NCBI GenBank assembly: GCA_963965975.1
Contig: OZ014417.1
Coordinates: 6,429,821 to 6,493,820 of the forward strand
Reading direction: 5' to 3'
DNA length: 64,000 nt
DNA from: Xestospongia bergquistia
Taxonomy: Eukaryota > Porifera > Demospongiae > Haplosclerida > Petrosiidae
The notes under the pieces are model-generated. The model was not told the origin of the DNA. It worked only from the letters and a program-made list of their open reading frames with translations, and did no database searches. Each line of letters begins with the position of its first letter. Position 1 is the stretch's first letter. Shown piece by piece: positions 11,993 through 23,772 of the stretch. The position numbers and the translations under genes are program-made.

Positions 11993-12534
11993 ATGTACGA
12001 TGAACACATGCAAATCGATAGTTTCGCACCTGTTATGGAGATGGATGTACTTGCTAATGAAGAAACTAGTGGATCTGAACAATATTCAAGTCCACAATGC
12101 AGGATGATTATAGTGAAGATGAAGATTCTTTTGCTGGTATTGTTTACCTTATTTATATGAACCAAGTGATAGCCAAGCAAGTAGTAATAGTAGTAGTAGT
12201 GAAGACTCGGAACTGTCCTCAGAAAGACTTTTAAACTTTAATTGGTATGAACATAAATGAGGAATAACGTTTGTAATATATATTATATGTTGATTATAGG
12301 TGTGCATGTAGCCACTGTGTAAGTATGAGTACTTCAAAGGAGTGGATTTGCTGCCAAGAAATTATGAAAATGAATGAGAAAATGGAAGAAGCTGAGATAC
12401 CTGAACTCCTATGTATTACTGACCATCGAGGATTTCATGCTGTTTGCTTGAATGTGTGGACATTACAAACTGCATATTACCAATACCGACGAGAATATGG
12501 GTCTGCAACTTTACCATCAACTATTAATGAGTGA
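11993..12534 (+). pseudogene. Cys-rich P2X7-tail-like protein gene inside the transposon
   Basis: An acidic, Ser-rich stretch (LYEPSDSQASSNSSSSED, from about 12154) splices at 12244/12300 (intron 12245-12299, GT/AG) into a Cys-rich segment: WCACSHCVSM, then KEWICCQEI, then LCITDHRGFHAVCLN. This Cys/His spacing is that of the zinc-binding ballast domain at the C-terminus of P2X7 receptors, which also occurs as a stand-alone domain in many invertebrate, transposon-linked genes. The frame ends at 12534; a GTGAGT donor overlaps the stop, so another exon may have followed. The first exon from ATG 11993 is out of frame with the acidic stretch, so a small indel or unseen intron is present. Role in the transposon unknown. 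Confidence 0.6.
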
Positions 12535-12647
12535 GTGTTCACTAACCTGGACTTTGTGCTAGCTCCTATTGATATCTCTGTCTTCAGTGTCAGAACTTCT
12601 GTAAGAGAAAAACAAGTTTACTCTACATACAAGCATTTATATTATAC

Positions 12648-12842
12648 TTACTCTTCATTTGATGGATGATATAATGATTCATCTGATTTTGAATTTATAA
12701 GTGTATTGAGTGATTCTGATTCAGTACTGTTCTTATCATCAATTAAAAGGTGACATTGTACAGATACATGACGGTACATAGACAATGTTTGTGTTTCAGT
12801 AGATTGACATTGTATAGTTGTCTGACAGCCTAATATTAACAT
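12648..12842 (-). other. Open frame between THAP gene and P2X7-like gene; possible THAP-gene exon
   Basis: A 64-codon minus-strand frame rich in Ser, Gln and acidic residues, with no recognised domain. It lies downstream of the THAP exons on the same strand and could be their continuation; I cannot confirm a splice. Confidence 0.3.
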
Positions 12843-13026
12843 GTCATGACAGCTTTAACACAACTGAAATTACATACCTTTTGATTTCATTTTTTGCTTT
12901 TCTTTACTGATTGATAGTACTATTGCAATGGAAGTACAATATGAACAAAATCAGTAGAAGTATACACTTCAAAACATGCCTGGTAGAGGATCTGATACAA
13001 ATGAACATGATTCATATCCAGCCTCT

Positions 13027-13565
13027 TTAGGTAAATTCGAATGTCCCACTCTTAGCTGAGCTATCTGTAACCATACTGGACTCACTCTCATCATCTACCA
13101 AATTGGACTCTTCATCTGATACATCTACTAGCATTTTCACAACCTAAATCAATTCAAACAGTTATAATTTAGTAGTGATAGCTCTATATATACCTTCAAA
13201 TTCCTTCTTCTTTTGTAACGTTCATGTCTACTTATTGATTTTGACTTTTTTAAATGTGATGCCTCCTTAGTTTGATATTCGCTAACTGGTCTCTTGAAAA
13301 CTGTCGGGATAGCATCAGATTTCAGTTTCATTCTTCTAGATAACCCTAGACTAGCAGCAACAACTACATCAGGCTGGAAACAATCTTCAGTAAAGTGGCA
13401 ACTACACAAAAATGAGTACTTGGTTAGTCCTAACCACTTGTCCTTTGTTCTCTATACTTGCTCAGTCCATTTTTTACTTAGTACTGGATCTTTAGGGTAT
13501 GAAAATAGACTCACTCCATCCTTGTTAGTATTACCACAACCGAAATCAACGCATCTCTTAGGCAT
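13027..13565 (-). pseudogene. THAP-domain protein of the transposon, with an internal stop
   Basis: From ATG 13565 the frame starts MPKRCVDFGCGN and continues through SLFSYPKDPVLSKKW to LCSCHFTEDCF, giving the THAP C-x4-C ... C-x2-H zinc ligands, then a basic stretch (RRMKLKSDAIPTVFKRP). THAP domains bind DNA and in transposons recognise the element ends. The first exon ends at 13194 with a GT donor; a second exon 13143-13027, in phase, encodes an acidic Ser-rich tail. A TAG stop at 13454-13452 interrupts the THAP domain, at a codon one change from CAG. No catalytic transposase domain is visible. Confidence 0.75.
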
Positions 13566-14159
13566 TTTCCAATAGTTCACCAGGTGTTGACTAGTGTTAG
13601 TCGTTCATCTAGCGATGTCATATTAATACGTTTCACCGATTTTGCTGCTTAAACAGGAAGAAGATGGCTGACTTGTGATTGAACAAGGTTTGACTTCGTT
13701 TTATTTCAAAAGAAAGTTCCATTTCAAGAAAAGGAGTAACGTTTACATGTTATCATATTATTATTTAACGAATAGGCAAGTTTCAAAAATTTCAAAATAC
13801 GCATTTCAGTTACCTTTAACATATAAATAATCCATCCTGAATAATAAGCTTAATCTCATTGGATTAAATGAACGAATGAACAGAATATTGGTTAAAATTT
13901 TTGGGAATAATTTCCTCAACAATCTAAATCTTACAAATACAGTTTAGCAAAAAATTTTGCTCGTATATGATTTCAAAGTTGTAGTCATAATATGGAAAAT
14001 TGTAGTTAAGCGATATTCAATGAAAACCATGAAACAAAATACTAACCTTTTAGATATAGCTTAACTCTTTATTACAATTTCTCTTCAGTATGTATTTACA
14101 TATATCTTGAAAACAATATATGGCCATCTACTTACTACTAGTATCAAAAGATAAAAGTT

Positions 14160-14350
14160 ACTTGCCAACGTAAGAATTGGCCTTACCAATAAGAGCGTAC
14201 GACGACAATACGATCAGCTTTAATCTAATAGACTCCTCTTGAAGAACTGAAAGTAGAACATCAATTACATCAAACGCCAGACACAAAGGCCAGACTGATG
14301 ACGTAAGCGATTACACGTCGAGTAAGGCGCGGTCTTACTCACAACTCAAT
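14160..14350 (-). promoter_or_regulatory. Candidate promoter island for G1
   Basis: Second copy of the GC-richer island with the TGACGTAA core and an AGTAAGGCGCGGTC run. It lies 3.7 kb upstream of the G1 start, of which 2 kb is the inserted transposon. Very similar to 3440-3640. Confidence 0.4.
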
Positions 14351-14680
14351 ACTACAACCTGTCTATTAACATTTCTCCCTGTTACACATAGGTATTATTT
14401 TGCTTATTGTAATGATTATACATTATATTAGTAGCTGACTATAAATGATGACATATATTATTGGTATCTATTACAAAAATAATGGGATGTTATTACATTT
14501 AAGAATAGAAAATAATATAACATTTTTCAAGATGCTGCATATAGTATAATAATTTATGCTATGATATGTGTGCATATTTGATCTAATTTGCAATAAAGGA
14601 TCAATTCTATCAAAACTTTTGTCACCTGATTGCTGAAAAAACCACTGTTAAAACATTTCAAAAACAGTTTTGTATACAGT

Positions 14681-15137
14681 TGCTATATAAGCCAGCATCA
14701 TTAAGGCACAAATAATGAGGTCTCGAAGGATATCAACAACTGTACGCAGAAACCTGATAACTGCCCAAACTAGATCTCTGCCCCTAAACGGCGAATACCA
14801 GACCAACATTATCATCTATAAAGCAGAAGTTGAAAGCATAAACAGAAATGAACCAAAGGTGTACATAGGCCTAACAAAGCACCCCTTCAAGCAAAGATGT
14901 TCCAACCACATAGAATTACTCAAGCACGAGCAATATGGAAACACCACGAAATTATTGAAGCACATTTGACAACTGAAGAGAAAACGTGAGGAGTTTAGGT
15001 CAATAAACCAAAAAGCACAGACCTACACCAACAAAACACAATCGTGCAACCCTTTCCTAACTGAAAATCTCTCGATTATCAATGACGACAAGAATGCCAT
15101 CCTGAACAAAAGGTCTGAACTCGTATCAAAGTGTTCA
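14681..15137 (+). pseudogene. Penelope-like GIY-YIG fragment (copy 2)
   Basis: Paralogue of 3954-4412, with KVYIGLTKHPFKQRCSNH and the same TGA stop (14967-14969) in place of the usual Trp. The frame otherwise stays open to NKRSELVSKCSSP, then runs into the EGF array. Confidence 0.85.
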
Positions 15138-15664
15138 TCTCCTACATGTGTCAGCAGATGGACAGGCCGTGATTGTTTGACAGGTATGTCATATATACAA
15201 TATTGACCTCATTATACAGACTTATAAAAACACAAGAATATGTACTACACCATGTGACACTAATATGGAGTGTTCATATGCATCTCCCAACAATTGTACA
15301 TGTGTCAGTGAATGGACAGGTTGTGATTGTTTGACAGGTATGTCTATATATACAATATTAAACTCATTATACAGACTTATAAAAACACAGCAATATGTAC
15401 TACACCATGTGGCACTAATAAACAATGTACAGGTCCCAACAATTGTACATGTCTCAGTAGATGGACAGGCTGTGATTGTTTGACAATTATGTCTATATAT
15501 ACAATATTAAACTCATTGTACAGACTTATAAAAACACAGCACTATATACTACACCATATGGCACTAATAAACAGTGTACAAGTCCTAACAATTGTACATG
15601 TGTCAGCGGATAGACTGACCGTATATATGTTTCAAGACATACTATGGTCTAACACTTTCCTGTA
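15138..15664 (+). pseudogene. EGF mini-exon array (copy 2), one unit longer
   Basis: Units end at donors 15184 and 15338 (154-base period). The third unit (CGTNKQCTGPNNCTCLS to GCDCLT) has lost its donor (GT to TT near 15487), and a fourth degenerate unit follows. Copy 1 has one unit fewer, so units have been gained or lost by unequal exchange. Similar to receptor EGF exons but on the opposite strand to G1 and G2. Confidence 0.65.
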
Positions 15665-15669
15665 AATAT

Positions 15670-16374
15670 TAATATATATTTGTTAATTCCACATAGTATG
15701 TTGATAGATCATGTGATTAAAGAAATGATTGATGAATATATAATAATAATTAAATCCTAGAAAAGAGAATTGGAAAGAAGTAATAGATATCTGCTTTTGG
15801 CTTCTAGTCATTTAATAACTTAACTATCTTGGTATTATCTCATTATTCTTTATGTTACTGTTAGATGTGATAGATTAAAGTAGAAAGTTGCTTTGGTTAG
15901 AGTGCTATAGCTTGTAAAAACAAATATATAATTAATAAATCATTAATATATCAATATACTGTAACTTGTCAATAATATTTCTTTATTAGCGACTCCGATG
16001 CGGTTATGCGTAATCACGTGTCAAAACTACAAATTGCCTTTTTCTAAACATTTTAGAAAGGATGCCAGCCTACGCTCTATAGTTAAGGTTTGTTTAGAGA
16101 GATGTTACAAAAAAAGACAATATCTTTATGTCATTATATGTAGTAATTGTTGTCCATTCATACATAACTAAGTCATGTACATACATATATGTACATTCCA
16201 CTGTACTACTATGTTGAACATTGATTGCTAGAGTACTTAAAGAGGAGAGTCTATAGCTTGATAATATCAATAGACTAACTAGTTTGTATAAAAAAACATC
16301 ATTACAATTCACACTTTTACTTAAATGTATTACTACTTTGATTGTACATTCAGTCTTATAAGAAAAAAAATAGT
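15670..16374. other. Intergenic segment downstream of G2
   Basis: Paralogue of 4800-5727 with a deletion of about 230 bases near 15975. No gene recognised. Confidence 0.55.
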
Positions 16375-19300
16375 TTAAATGTTTTTGTGTCCAAACGATT
16401 GTATGGCTATAAAATTTTCACTTTTCCTTTTCACAATTCCTAGAGTATAGAATAATATCAAGAGTTCGTTTTAGTACATTTACCTTTTTTTTGAAGGAAG
16501 TGAAGGAGGCCCTTGCTTTTGTGTAGTCATTCCTTTGCCACAATCATTATAGTAGGTCATTTCAAAATGTTTTTCATCTGAGGCAACATGTTTACTATGG
16601 TATATATTTAGAGTATGTATCATCATTGTATATGACTGGTTTACCTTGCTTTCTTAGGAGGGGGAACAGGAGGAATTGGTTTCTTCTTGACATTCTTAAG
16701 TGCACTATAATTACATTATCTAAGGACAACATGAGAGTATATTTACTTGCCTTGTAACAGTAACAGTAGGAGAGTTATCAACACTAGTACTTGTACTTAC
16801 ACAACTGCTTTCTTTCAATTTCTCTTGACCTAATTTTGCAGATGTTGGTGCCCTATCATTAAAATGACAATATAGAGCTAATTGTAGTAATTAATATTAC
16901 TCATAATATTGAGGAACATCCATCATATCATAGTTCATATCATCCATTACTTCATAAATCATTTCATCTATTTCTTCATAGATCATCTCAGGCATATTAT
17001 GTGTATTTCTTTGAAAAAGACACAAAACAATTACTCATATTACATGAAAAATTTACAAACTTTAGTTTATTAGTAGTTTTTGTAGTGAATGTGATGTCAC
17101 TTGGATACTCATAACAATAGTCTTGAGATATTACAACACTAAAAAATTTTATATTAAACAATTATTGTTGATGAATAATATATAATTACCTATTAGGAGA
17201 AATACTATTCTTATTACGTACAAGATCTAGCTCATTATTAAATTTTGTTCCAGTTTGTGAATAGTAATGATACTCATCATCACCTTGCTTTTCACAACCT
17301 CTGTATATAGATAATAATGATGTCATAAGTATTTGAAATATTATTTATATAACAAACCTTGGTTTTAAATGGTGTTTTCTTTTTGATTTAAATTTCTTGA
17401 AAATACAAACTGATATTATTATACAACAAATACAAAGAAACAATGACAAGCTAACAGCAGAACCAATTGCACTGAATAAAATCACATTTATTTGGGTTTT
17501 ATTTTTATTTTTTGAAGTTTGATTTGGATTAACACTAACAAGTACTGGAGTTGTGTCATTTGACGGAAAATAAACTGATGTCACTGTTAACACCTGTCCA
17601 TCAACTATTATTTCTGAAGTATGTTTTATCCAATTTTGTAATATAGTCAATAGTTGTGATGTTGTGAAATTAGATATAGCAGATAATCTTGCTCTCATTT
17701 GTATTGTATGTTCATTGTCACATTGTAAAGTGTTATCTGATATATAGTCTGAAGTTATTGAACAATAACAGACTTTATTCAAAGCTCTAATTATGACTTG
17801 AGTTATTTCATTGAGTTTACTTTCAGTTTTATTTAGCTATTATAATAAAAAATTGTATTATAATATTTGTTATTGTTATATGACTTACTATCCACAGATA
17901 ACAGTTATCCAATCCATTGATATACATAACAAACAGTTTGTTGTCATATACTTTAAATTATTTAAAACTTGCTATCATAGCTAAAATAAACTAACCAGGA
18001 ATTAGTATATTTTGAGATTCCAAACCATGTCCTTCTTTAGTTTGTGCTGACACTGACAAACAATATTTTGAGAGTGGATCCAGATTTCCTACTTTAATTG
18101 AAATATTAAGAGTATGTAATAATAATTTGTTCATGTCAACCACAACACAATCATCTATTGATTTGGTCAGTTTAAAGGAATATCCTGTCACAATTCCTCT
18201 CCCCTCTTCTAGTGTTAGTGGCTTTATTTTTATGATTATTTCAGTTGAAGAAACTCTCAATGCTAGCTTGATGTTTGGAGCCACTCTGGGAACTATATAG
18301 AAAGCGAAGCTCTTGTAAATTTGTTATAAGATTATACCTGTTTCATGAGTAAAAAATACTTCATGTAAACCTTTTCCTGCACCAGCAATAGTAACTGCAT
18401 AAACAGTAACTTCATATGGAATATAAGGATCTAAAGAATGTAGGTTTAATTCATAAAAATAGATTTTAAGGTGTCACTAACTTAATTTTTTTATTAAATA
18501 ATGTAAATTTTTAGTAGGTTCAACTGAGACAGAATGATTAAATGTTTCAATTATTGTTAATTGCAAACTCCTAATATTGATGTCATAGTATAAAATAATT
18601 CCATTTGGTAGTAATGGTGGCTCCCATGAAATGTTGACTGAAGTATTTGAAAGTACAGTGACAGTCAATTGATGTATAATATCAGGCTCTAATTGATCAT
18701 AGAAGAATGTAATGCATAATATTGTAAAAAGTTATTTTAGAAAATCTATTTATTTATCTGTATTTACATCCATCCATCAATCTAACCTGTCTGATCAGTT
18801 GTATTGTAGACATAGCCTGACTGAGGTCCTTCTCCTGCACTAGTTGTAGATGAGATACTAATTCCTACTTGTTGATATGGTATCAGTCCCTCCAGAAGAT
18901 ATAGTGTGAACTGACTATCTACAATTCTAGTAGATATCTCACTACCATTAGTGTAGTTGATGTACAGAGTATAGTGAGTAATGATACCATTAGGTATCAA
19001 TGGAGAATTCCATTGAATTAGAAGAGAGAAAGCATCATTAACATTGACTGAAACATTAACTGGAGAGTCATCAGGAACTAAATTATAAGATTATGGATGA
19101 AAAGATTTTGTTCACACTTTTAATTGTTTACTCACCATCTTCTAATGTGGTAAAGGTAATGCAATGACTTTTTCCTATTCCATTAGTTGTCCATTGAGGA
19201 GTAACACAGCAGATGTAGGAAGTGAATGGTTTCAAAAATATTACAGAGACATTTAATTTCTGAGTGGTGTCTGATGTTATTATAGTGTTAGTATTTGATA

Positions 19301-21301
19301 TATTACACTCCACTATGTAACCATCAACGTTTCCATATTGCATGTATTGAAATGGAGGATTCCATTTTATTATACATAACATACTTGAAAGGCCTGAAAT
19401 AGTCATATTTAGAATAGGTCCTGTGTAAAAATGATTATAAATAGATGTGCTACAATGTTTACAGTTAAGAGAGTTTATTATGTAGTTCAATGTGAAAGTA
19501 ATAAAGAATAGATTCTTAAGTAAATCATATGTGATATCAAATGTTTATTTAATTAAATCTAGTATACCTAGACAATGAATGCCATTAGTAGCAAGGACAG
19601 TTGATGTATCACAGGAACAGAAGTATGATCCATTAGTATTAGTACAGTTATGATGACATATGCTTTGTGAACACTCATTAATGTCTAATGTAACAATAAA
19701 TATAATAATAAAATCATAAAGAATGTGTTATTACCTGATAAACAGTCACTACCTGTCCATCCACTGACACATGTACAAGTATTAGGAGCTGAGCATTCCA
19801 TGTTAGCGCCACATTGGGGATTGCAAATTGCTACATATAAATTTTGTGATATAATATTATGTGTACATCAATAACAAATATAACTTACGTAAACAGTTTG
19901 GTTTAGGACCATAACCTGAACAACATTGCAGTTCAAGATTATAAGTCAATGTATATTGTGTCATAGAGTGAGTTCTATATTATAATATAAACATGTAGTT
20001 GTTTTGTTGTGATATTTACATTTTCTATCTGAGAAAATGAGTGTGTAGCATTTATTCTGAATAGATTGTCATAATTAATAACATACAATGCTGTCAGATA
20101 CATTAGTTTAATTTTAAACTCATTCACAATGACCTTGAATCAAAAACCTTAGTTAACATAAAGATGATATTTTTATCTAATTTTGTATTGTAATATACTA
20201 CATTTTACATGTAATTAAAACTTTGTAAATATAAAGATAATAGGGATAGAAATGTCAAAAAAAGATAAAGATAAATAAATAAATCTTTTAAAAATCTTTA
20301 CATAAGTGACAAATTATTACTAAATCTAACAAGATTTTACTCAATATGGCCAGTATACTACTCTAACCAGCATCATGCATTATTTTCATTATTGTGCTAT
20401 ATGCTTTTATTCAAACCTCGATTCATGCCACTAAAAGATCATAGATACTGTAGTATTGAACAGTGAAATTGTAGTTCACAGTTCTCCCCTTGAATTTAAG
20501 ACTTAATGATACTTTTATATAGAGATTATTGCATAGATTTGAGTACCTACCTAAAGCTCTTTTCTTTTTGACACTGCATGTCATCTCTCATTTTTTAAAA
20601 ATGTTTTTACTTGTTTGTATACATAATTGAAACAACCAATTTTATTTTACTTAGCAGATCATGATGACTAACTCCTCAGTACATCACGTCAACCAACCTT
20701 TTGCTAGTGATAGGCTGAAAACTGTCCCAAAAATATTATATATATATATATATATATATATTGTTCTGTGCTGGCTTATAACAACATAAAAGTATTACCT
20801 GATGAACTAAAATTATGATAAACTTGACTTAAGCAAGAGTCAAACACTAAATACTCTCAAACAACAAAGAGGAAAGTAAATTATAAACATTACAACATAA
20901 ATGTATTTAATTTGCATTAGAGTATTCACTTCTTGTTCCATATGTATAGCCACTACACACATAATGGTTATGGTTATTTTTTCTGGCCCATTCCTACATA
21001 TTGATTATAAACACCACCATATTAAATAATATTATATAGGAAGACAATGCATGCAAATGTACAAAGGTGTTATGTATCATTCTAACCCATCTCGACACCT
21101 TCCCCACCAGCCACATGAGGTGTAAGTAGCACGATATCCAACATATGATGTTACAGAAGACACAGATACATGCTGTGAGCAAGATGATACAGCATGACAA
21201 CTGTGTATGATAACACAGATTACAATAATGCAGTGTCATGATAAAACTTACCTATCCATAAAAACTGTATAACAAAACAAAACAATCAAGAGCCTCACCA
21301 T
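16375..21301 (-). CDS. Receptor G2: signal peptide-EMI-EGF-cbEGF-FN3x4-TM with phosphotyrosine/SH3 docking tail
   Basis: Best preserved of the array, about 922 residues. Exons: 21301-21252, 21200-21087, 19974-19889, 19830-19735, 19684-19568, 19420-19136, 19077-18787, 18688-18482, 18430-18338, 18292-17996, 17950-17889, 17836-17358, 17300-17190, 17138-17061, 17008-16901, 16852-16751, 16704-16645, 16594-16484, 16439-16375. All keep phase; the exon at 16751 uses a GC donor. Order: signal peptide; EMI (GRCRDG, CCSGYG); EGF; DINEC calcium-binding EGF; four FN3 domains; membrane-proximal domain with SEA-like look; transmembrane helix near residues 683-712. The tail has no kinase but has Tyr motifs YEEI (Tyr799, Src-family SH2 type), YEVM and YDMM (Tyr807 and 815, PI3K p85 type), YYND, and [10 protein letters not shown] (SH3 type). 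Eight A residues in exon 18, against seven in G1 and G3, change the last ~10 residues. Likely a surface receptor that recruits signalling proteins once a kinase phosphorylates it. Confidence 0.85.
16897..17008 (-). other. G2 docking exon with four tyrosine sites and a stop-or-splice end
   Basis: This exon encodes [17 protein letters not shown] followed by [13 protein letters not shown]. The donor GTAAT overlaps an in-frame TAA: if the intron is kept, the protein stops right after YYE; if spliced, the proline-rich exons are added. The same arrangement exists in G1 and G3. Confidence 0.75.
20737..20760. repeat. AT-dinucleotide microsatellite in G2 intron
   Basis: Short alternating t/a run, equivalent to the G0 and G1 microsatellites. 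Confidence 0.9.
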
Positions 21302-22914
21302 TTTAGAGTGTGAACACTGAGTGTAACTGAAACATAAGTCGCTTTAAAATGATTGATTTAATAATATATACCTGTAGCAATATTACTTAATATGCAATAT
21401 AAGCATAATACTGTCTGAATTAAAAATGTACCATGGAAATGATAGTTCACATACTTAATAATTGAACTTATTATAATTAGTTAAAATACAATACTAGCTG
21501 GGTCTATATTGTTAATATGGATTAGTACTGTTAAAAATATTGTCATCCATCCTTCATATAAAATACATTTGAAAGGATATCAGCTGTTTTAATTGTAATT
21601 ACTATGGAATTACATAGTTTATTTAGCTCAACAAACAACTTCTTAACAAAAAGTATGAAGTCTAAAGTTGGTTGGTTCCATTATAAATGTTGTAGTAACA
21701 CTCAGAGGTTTATAGCATCCATAGAACTATCAATTAGTGTATGCATTACAGATCAAAATGATATAATGTCTATTATTTTAGCCAATCGTCTTACATCATA
21801 TGAAGCCTAATTGATCATGCATGGATTAGTTGATATGGATTATACCTGTTGTGTTCTCAGCTAAAAAGTTAGTATGCTTAAATGTATCAACAGCTTGTGA
21901 AAAGTGTTCCTGGAATAAGGGATAAAAAGTAATATTAAATTCCATGAGAGAATAGATATAGTTTTCGTTTAATCAAGGAAAATAACACATACTATTTCTT
22001 CTATTTGATTTTAGAAGATCAAGGGAAAATGGCTAAGGCTGACTATTTCTTTTATTATGTTTGTTGATTCAGCTTTACTCATTTCTACAAAGTAGCTTCA
22101 ATACAAGTCACATTTTAAATAACATGTCATCATTTTAACTTAAGTCTTTAATAACAAAGCTTATGAAAGTGATGTAAACCCTCACAATACTGAGTTACCA
22201 CAAAGCCAAACCTAGCTTAAGTTATTAATATAGGTAATGTCAAATAGAAGAAAAATTTATTGTTGTAGTTGTTGCCCAATAGTTGAAAACTTGAGAAAGA
22301 CATATACAAAATTAACTGACTAGATTAGTTTGGTTGTAATAGTATCTGATCATGGCTTCAATGGAAGCCATGAGCAAGTGATTATTATTTGGCTTCTAGT
22401 TTGCATTATAAACATTGTATAGTAGATTCATTTTTGTGGTGACTTTGAGTTGTGCCTTCATAATATTGATGAAAGTATGGTAATAAGGATCTGCTTGAAA
22501 TGACAAGTGTTTTTTTAATTATATGATTTCACACTCAAGGAGTGTCATTGATGTTATTAAATAACAGAAAGTGAAAATTGTTAACATATAAATAATCCAT
22601 CTTGAATAATAAGCTTAATTTCTTTGGATTAAATGAACAAATGAACAGAATATAGGTTAAAATTTTTGGGAATAATTTCCTCAACAATCTAAATCATACA
22701 AATACAGTTTAGCAATAATTTTTACTCGTACTTGATTTTAAAGCTGTTGTCATAATATGGAAAATGGTAGTTAAGTGATATTCAATGAAAACCATGAAAC
22801 AAAATGCTAACCTTTTAGATATAGCTTAACTTTTTATTACAATCTCTCTTCAGTATGTATTTACATATATCTTGAAAACAATATATGGTCATCTACTTAC
22901 TACTAGTATCAAAA
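21302..22914. other. Upstream flank of G2, with the transposon-empty site
   Basis: Paralogous to 10497-11783 plus 13820-14160. Near 22580 it reads straight through the TTAA into which the 2 kb transposon inserted in the preceding unit. No gene recognised. Confidence 0.65.
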
Positions 22915-23100
22915 GATAAAAGTTACTTGCCAACGTAAGAATTATAAGAGCGTACGGCGACAATACGATCAGCTTTAATCTAATAGACTCCTCTTGAAGA
23001 ATTGAAAGTAGAACATGAATTACATCAAATGCCAGACACAAAGGCCAGACTGATGACGTAAACGGTTACACGTCGAGTAAGGCGCGGTCTTACACACAAC
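22915..23100 (-). promoter_or_regulatory. Candidate promoter island for G2, with small deletion
   Basis: Third copy of the TGACGTAA-containing island, about 1.6 kb upstream of the G2 start. It lacks about 13 bases (ggccttacc in the other copies) that include one donor-like site, and the sequence after 23106 is also shortened. Confidence 0.4.
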
Positions 23101-23315
23101 TCAATAAAATAATGGGATGCTATTACATTTAAGAATGGAAAATAATAAAACATTTTTCAAGATGCTGCATATAGTATAATAATTTATGCTATCATATGTG
23201 TGCATATTTGATCTAATTTGCAATAAGGGATCACTTCTATCAAAACTTTTGTCACCTGATTGGTGAAAAACCACTGTTAAAACATTTCAAAAACAGTTTT
23301 GTATACAGTTGCTAT

Positions 23316-23772
23316 ATAAGCCAGCATCATTAAGGCACACAAAAATGAGTTCTCGAAGGATATCAGCAACTGTACGCAGAAACTCGATAACTGCCGAAAA
23401 TAGACCTCTGCTCCCTAAACGGCGAATGTCAGACCAACAATATCATCTATAAAGCAGAAGTTGAAAGCATGAACAGAAATGAACCAAAGGTGTACATAGG
23501 CCTAACAGAGCACCCTTTCAAGCAAAGATGTTCCAACCACATCGAATCACTCAAGCACGAGAAATATGGAAACACCACGAAATTATTGAAGCACATTTGA
23601 CAACTAAAGAAAAAAGGTGAGGAGTTCAGGTCAATAAACCAAAAACCAAAGGCCTACACCAACAAAACAAAATTGTGCAACCTTTTCCTAACTGAAATAC
23701 TCTCAATTATCAATGCCGACAAGAATGCCATCCTGAACAAAAGGCCTGAACTCGTGTCAAAGTGCTCATCTT
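23316..23772 (+). pseudogene. Penelope-like GIY-YIG fragment (copy 3)
   Basis: Paralogue of copies 1 and 2, with KVYIGLTEHPFKQRCSNH, the shared TGA stop at 23598-23600 and an extra frameshift near 23400 before the GIY motif. Confidence 0.85.

Larger units (their letters stand above)
11788..13815. mobile_element. 2,028 bp TTAA-flanked DNA transposon (Kolobok-like)
   Basis: The ends are inverted repeats of about 200 bases: 11788-11987 starts AGGGTAACTGAAATGCG and 13614-13815 ends CGCATTTCAGTTACCT. TTAA stands on each side (11784-11787 and 13816-13819). The paralogous sites near 3096 and 22580 read straight through gttaacata with one TTAA, which proves a clean insertion with TTAA duplication. 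TTAA targets with AGGG ends and a THAP gene suggest the Kolobok superfamily; piggyBac also uses TTAA but has different ends. No full transposase is present, so it is probably an internally deleted, non-autonomous copy. Confidence 0.9.

Noticed and set aside
11788-13815. piggyBac insertion on the basis of TTAA
   Set aside because: The ends begin AGGGTAAC and the element carries a THAP gene, which fits Kolobok better; no piggyBac catalytic region is present.
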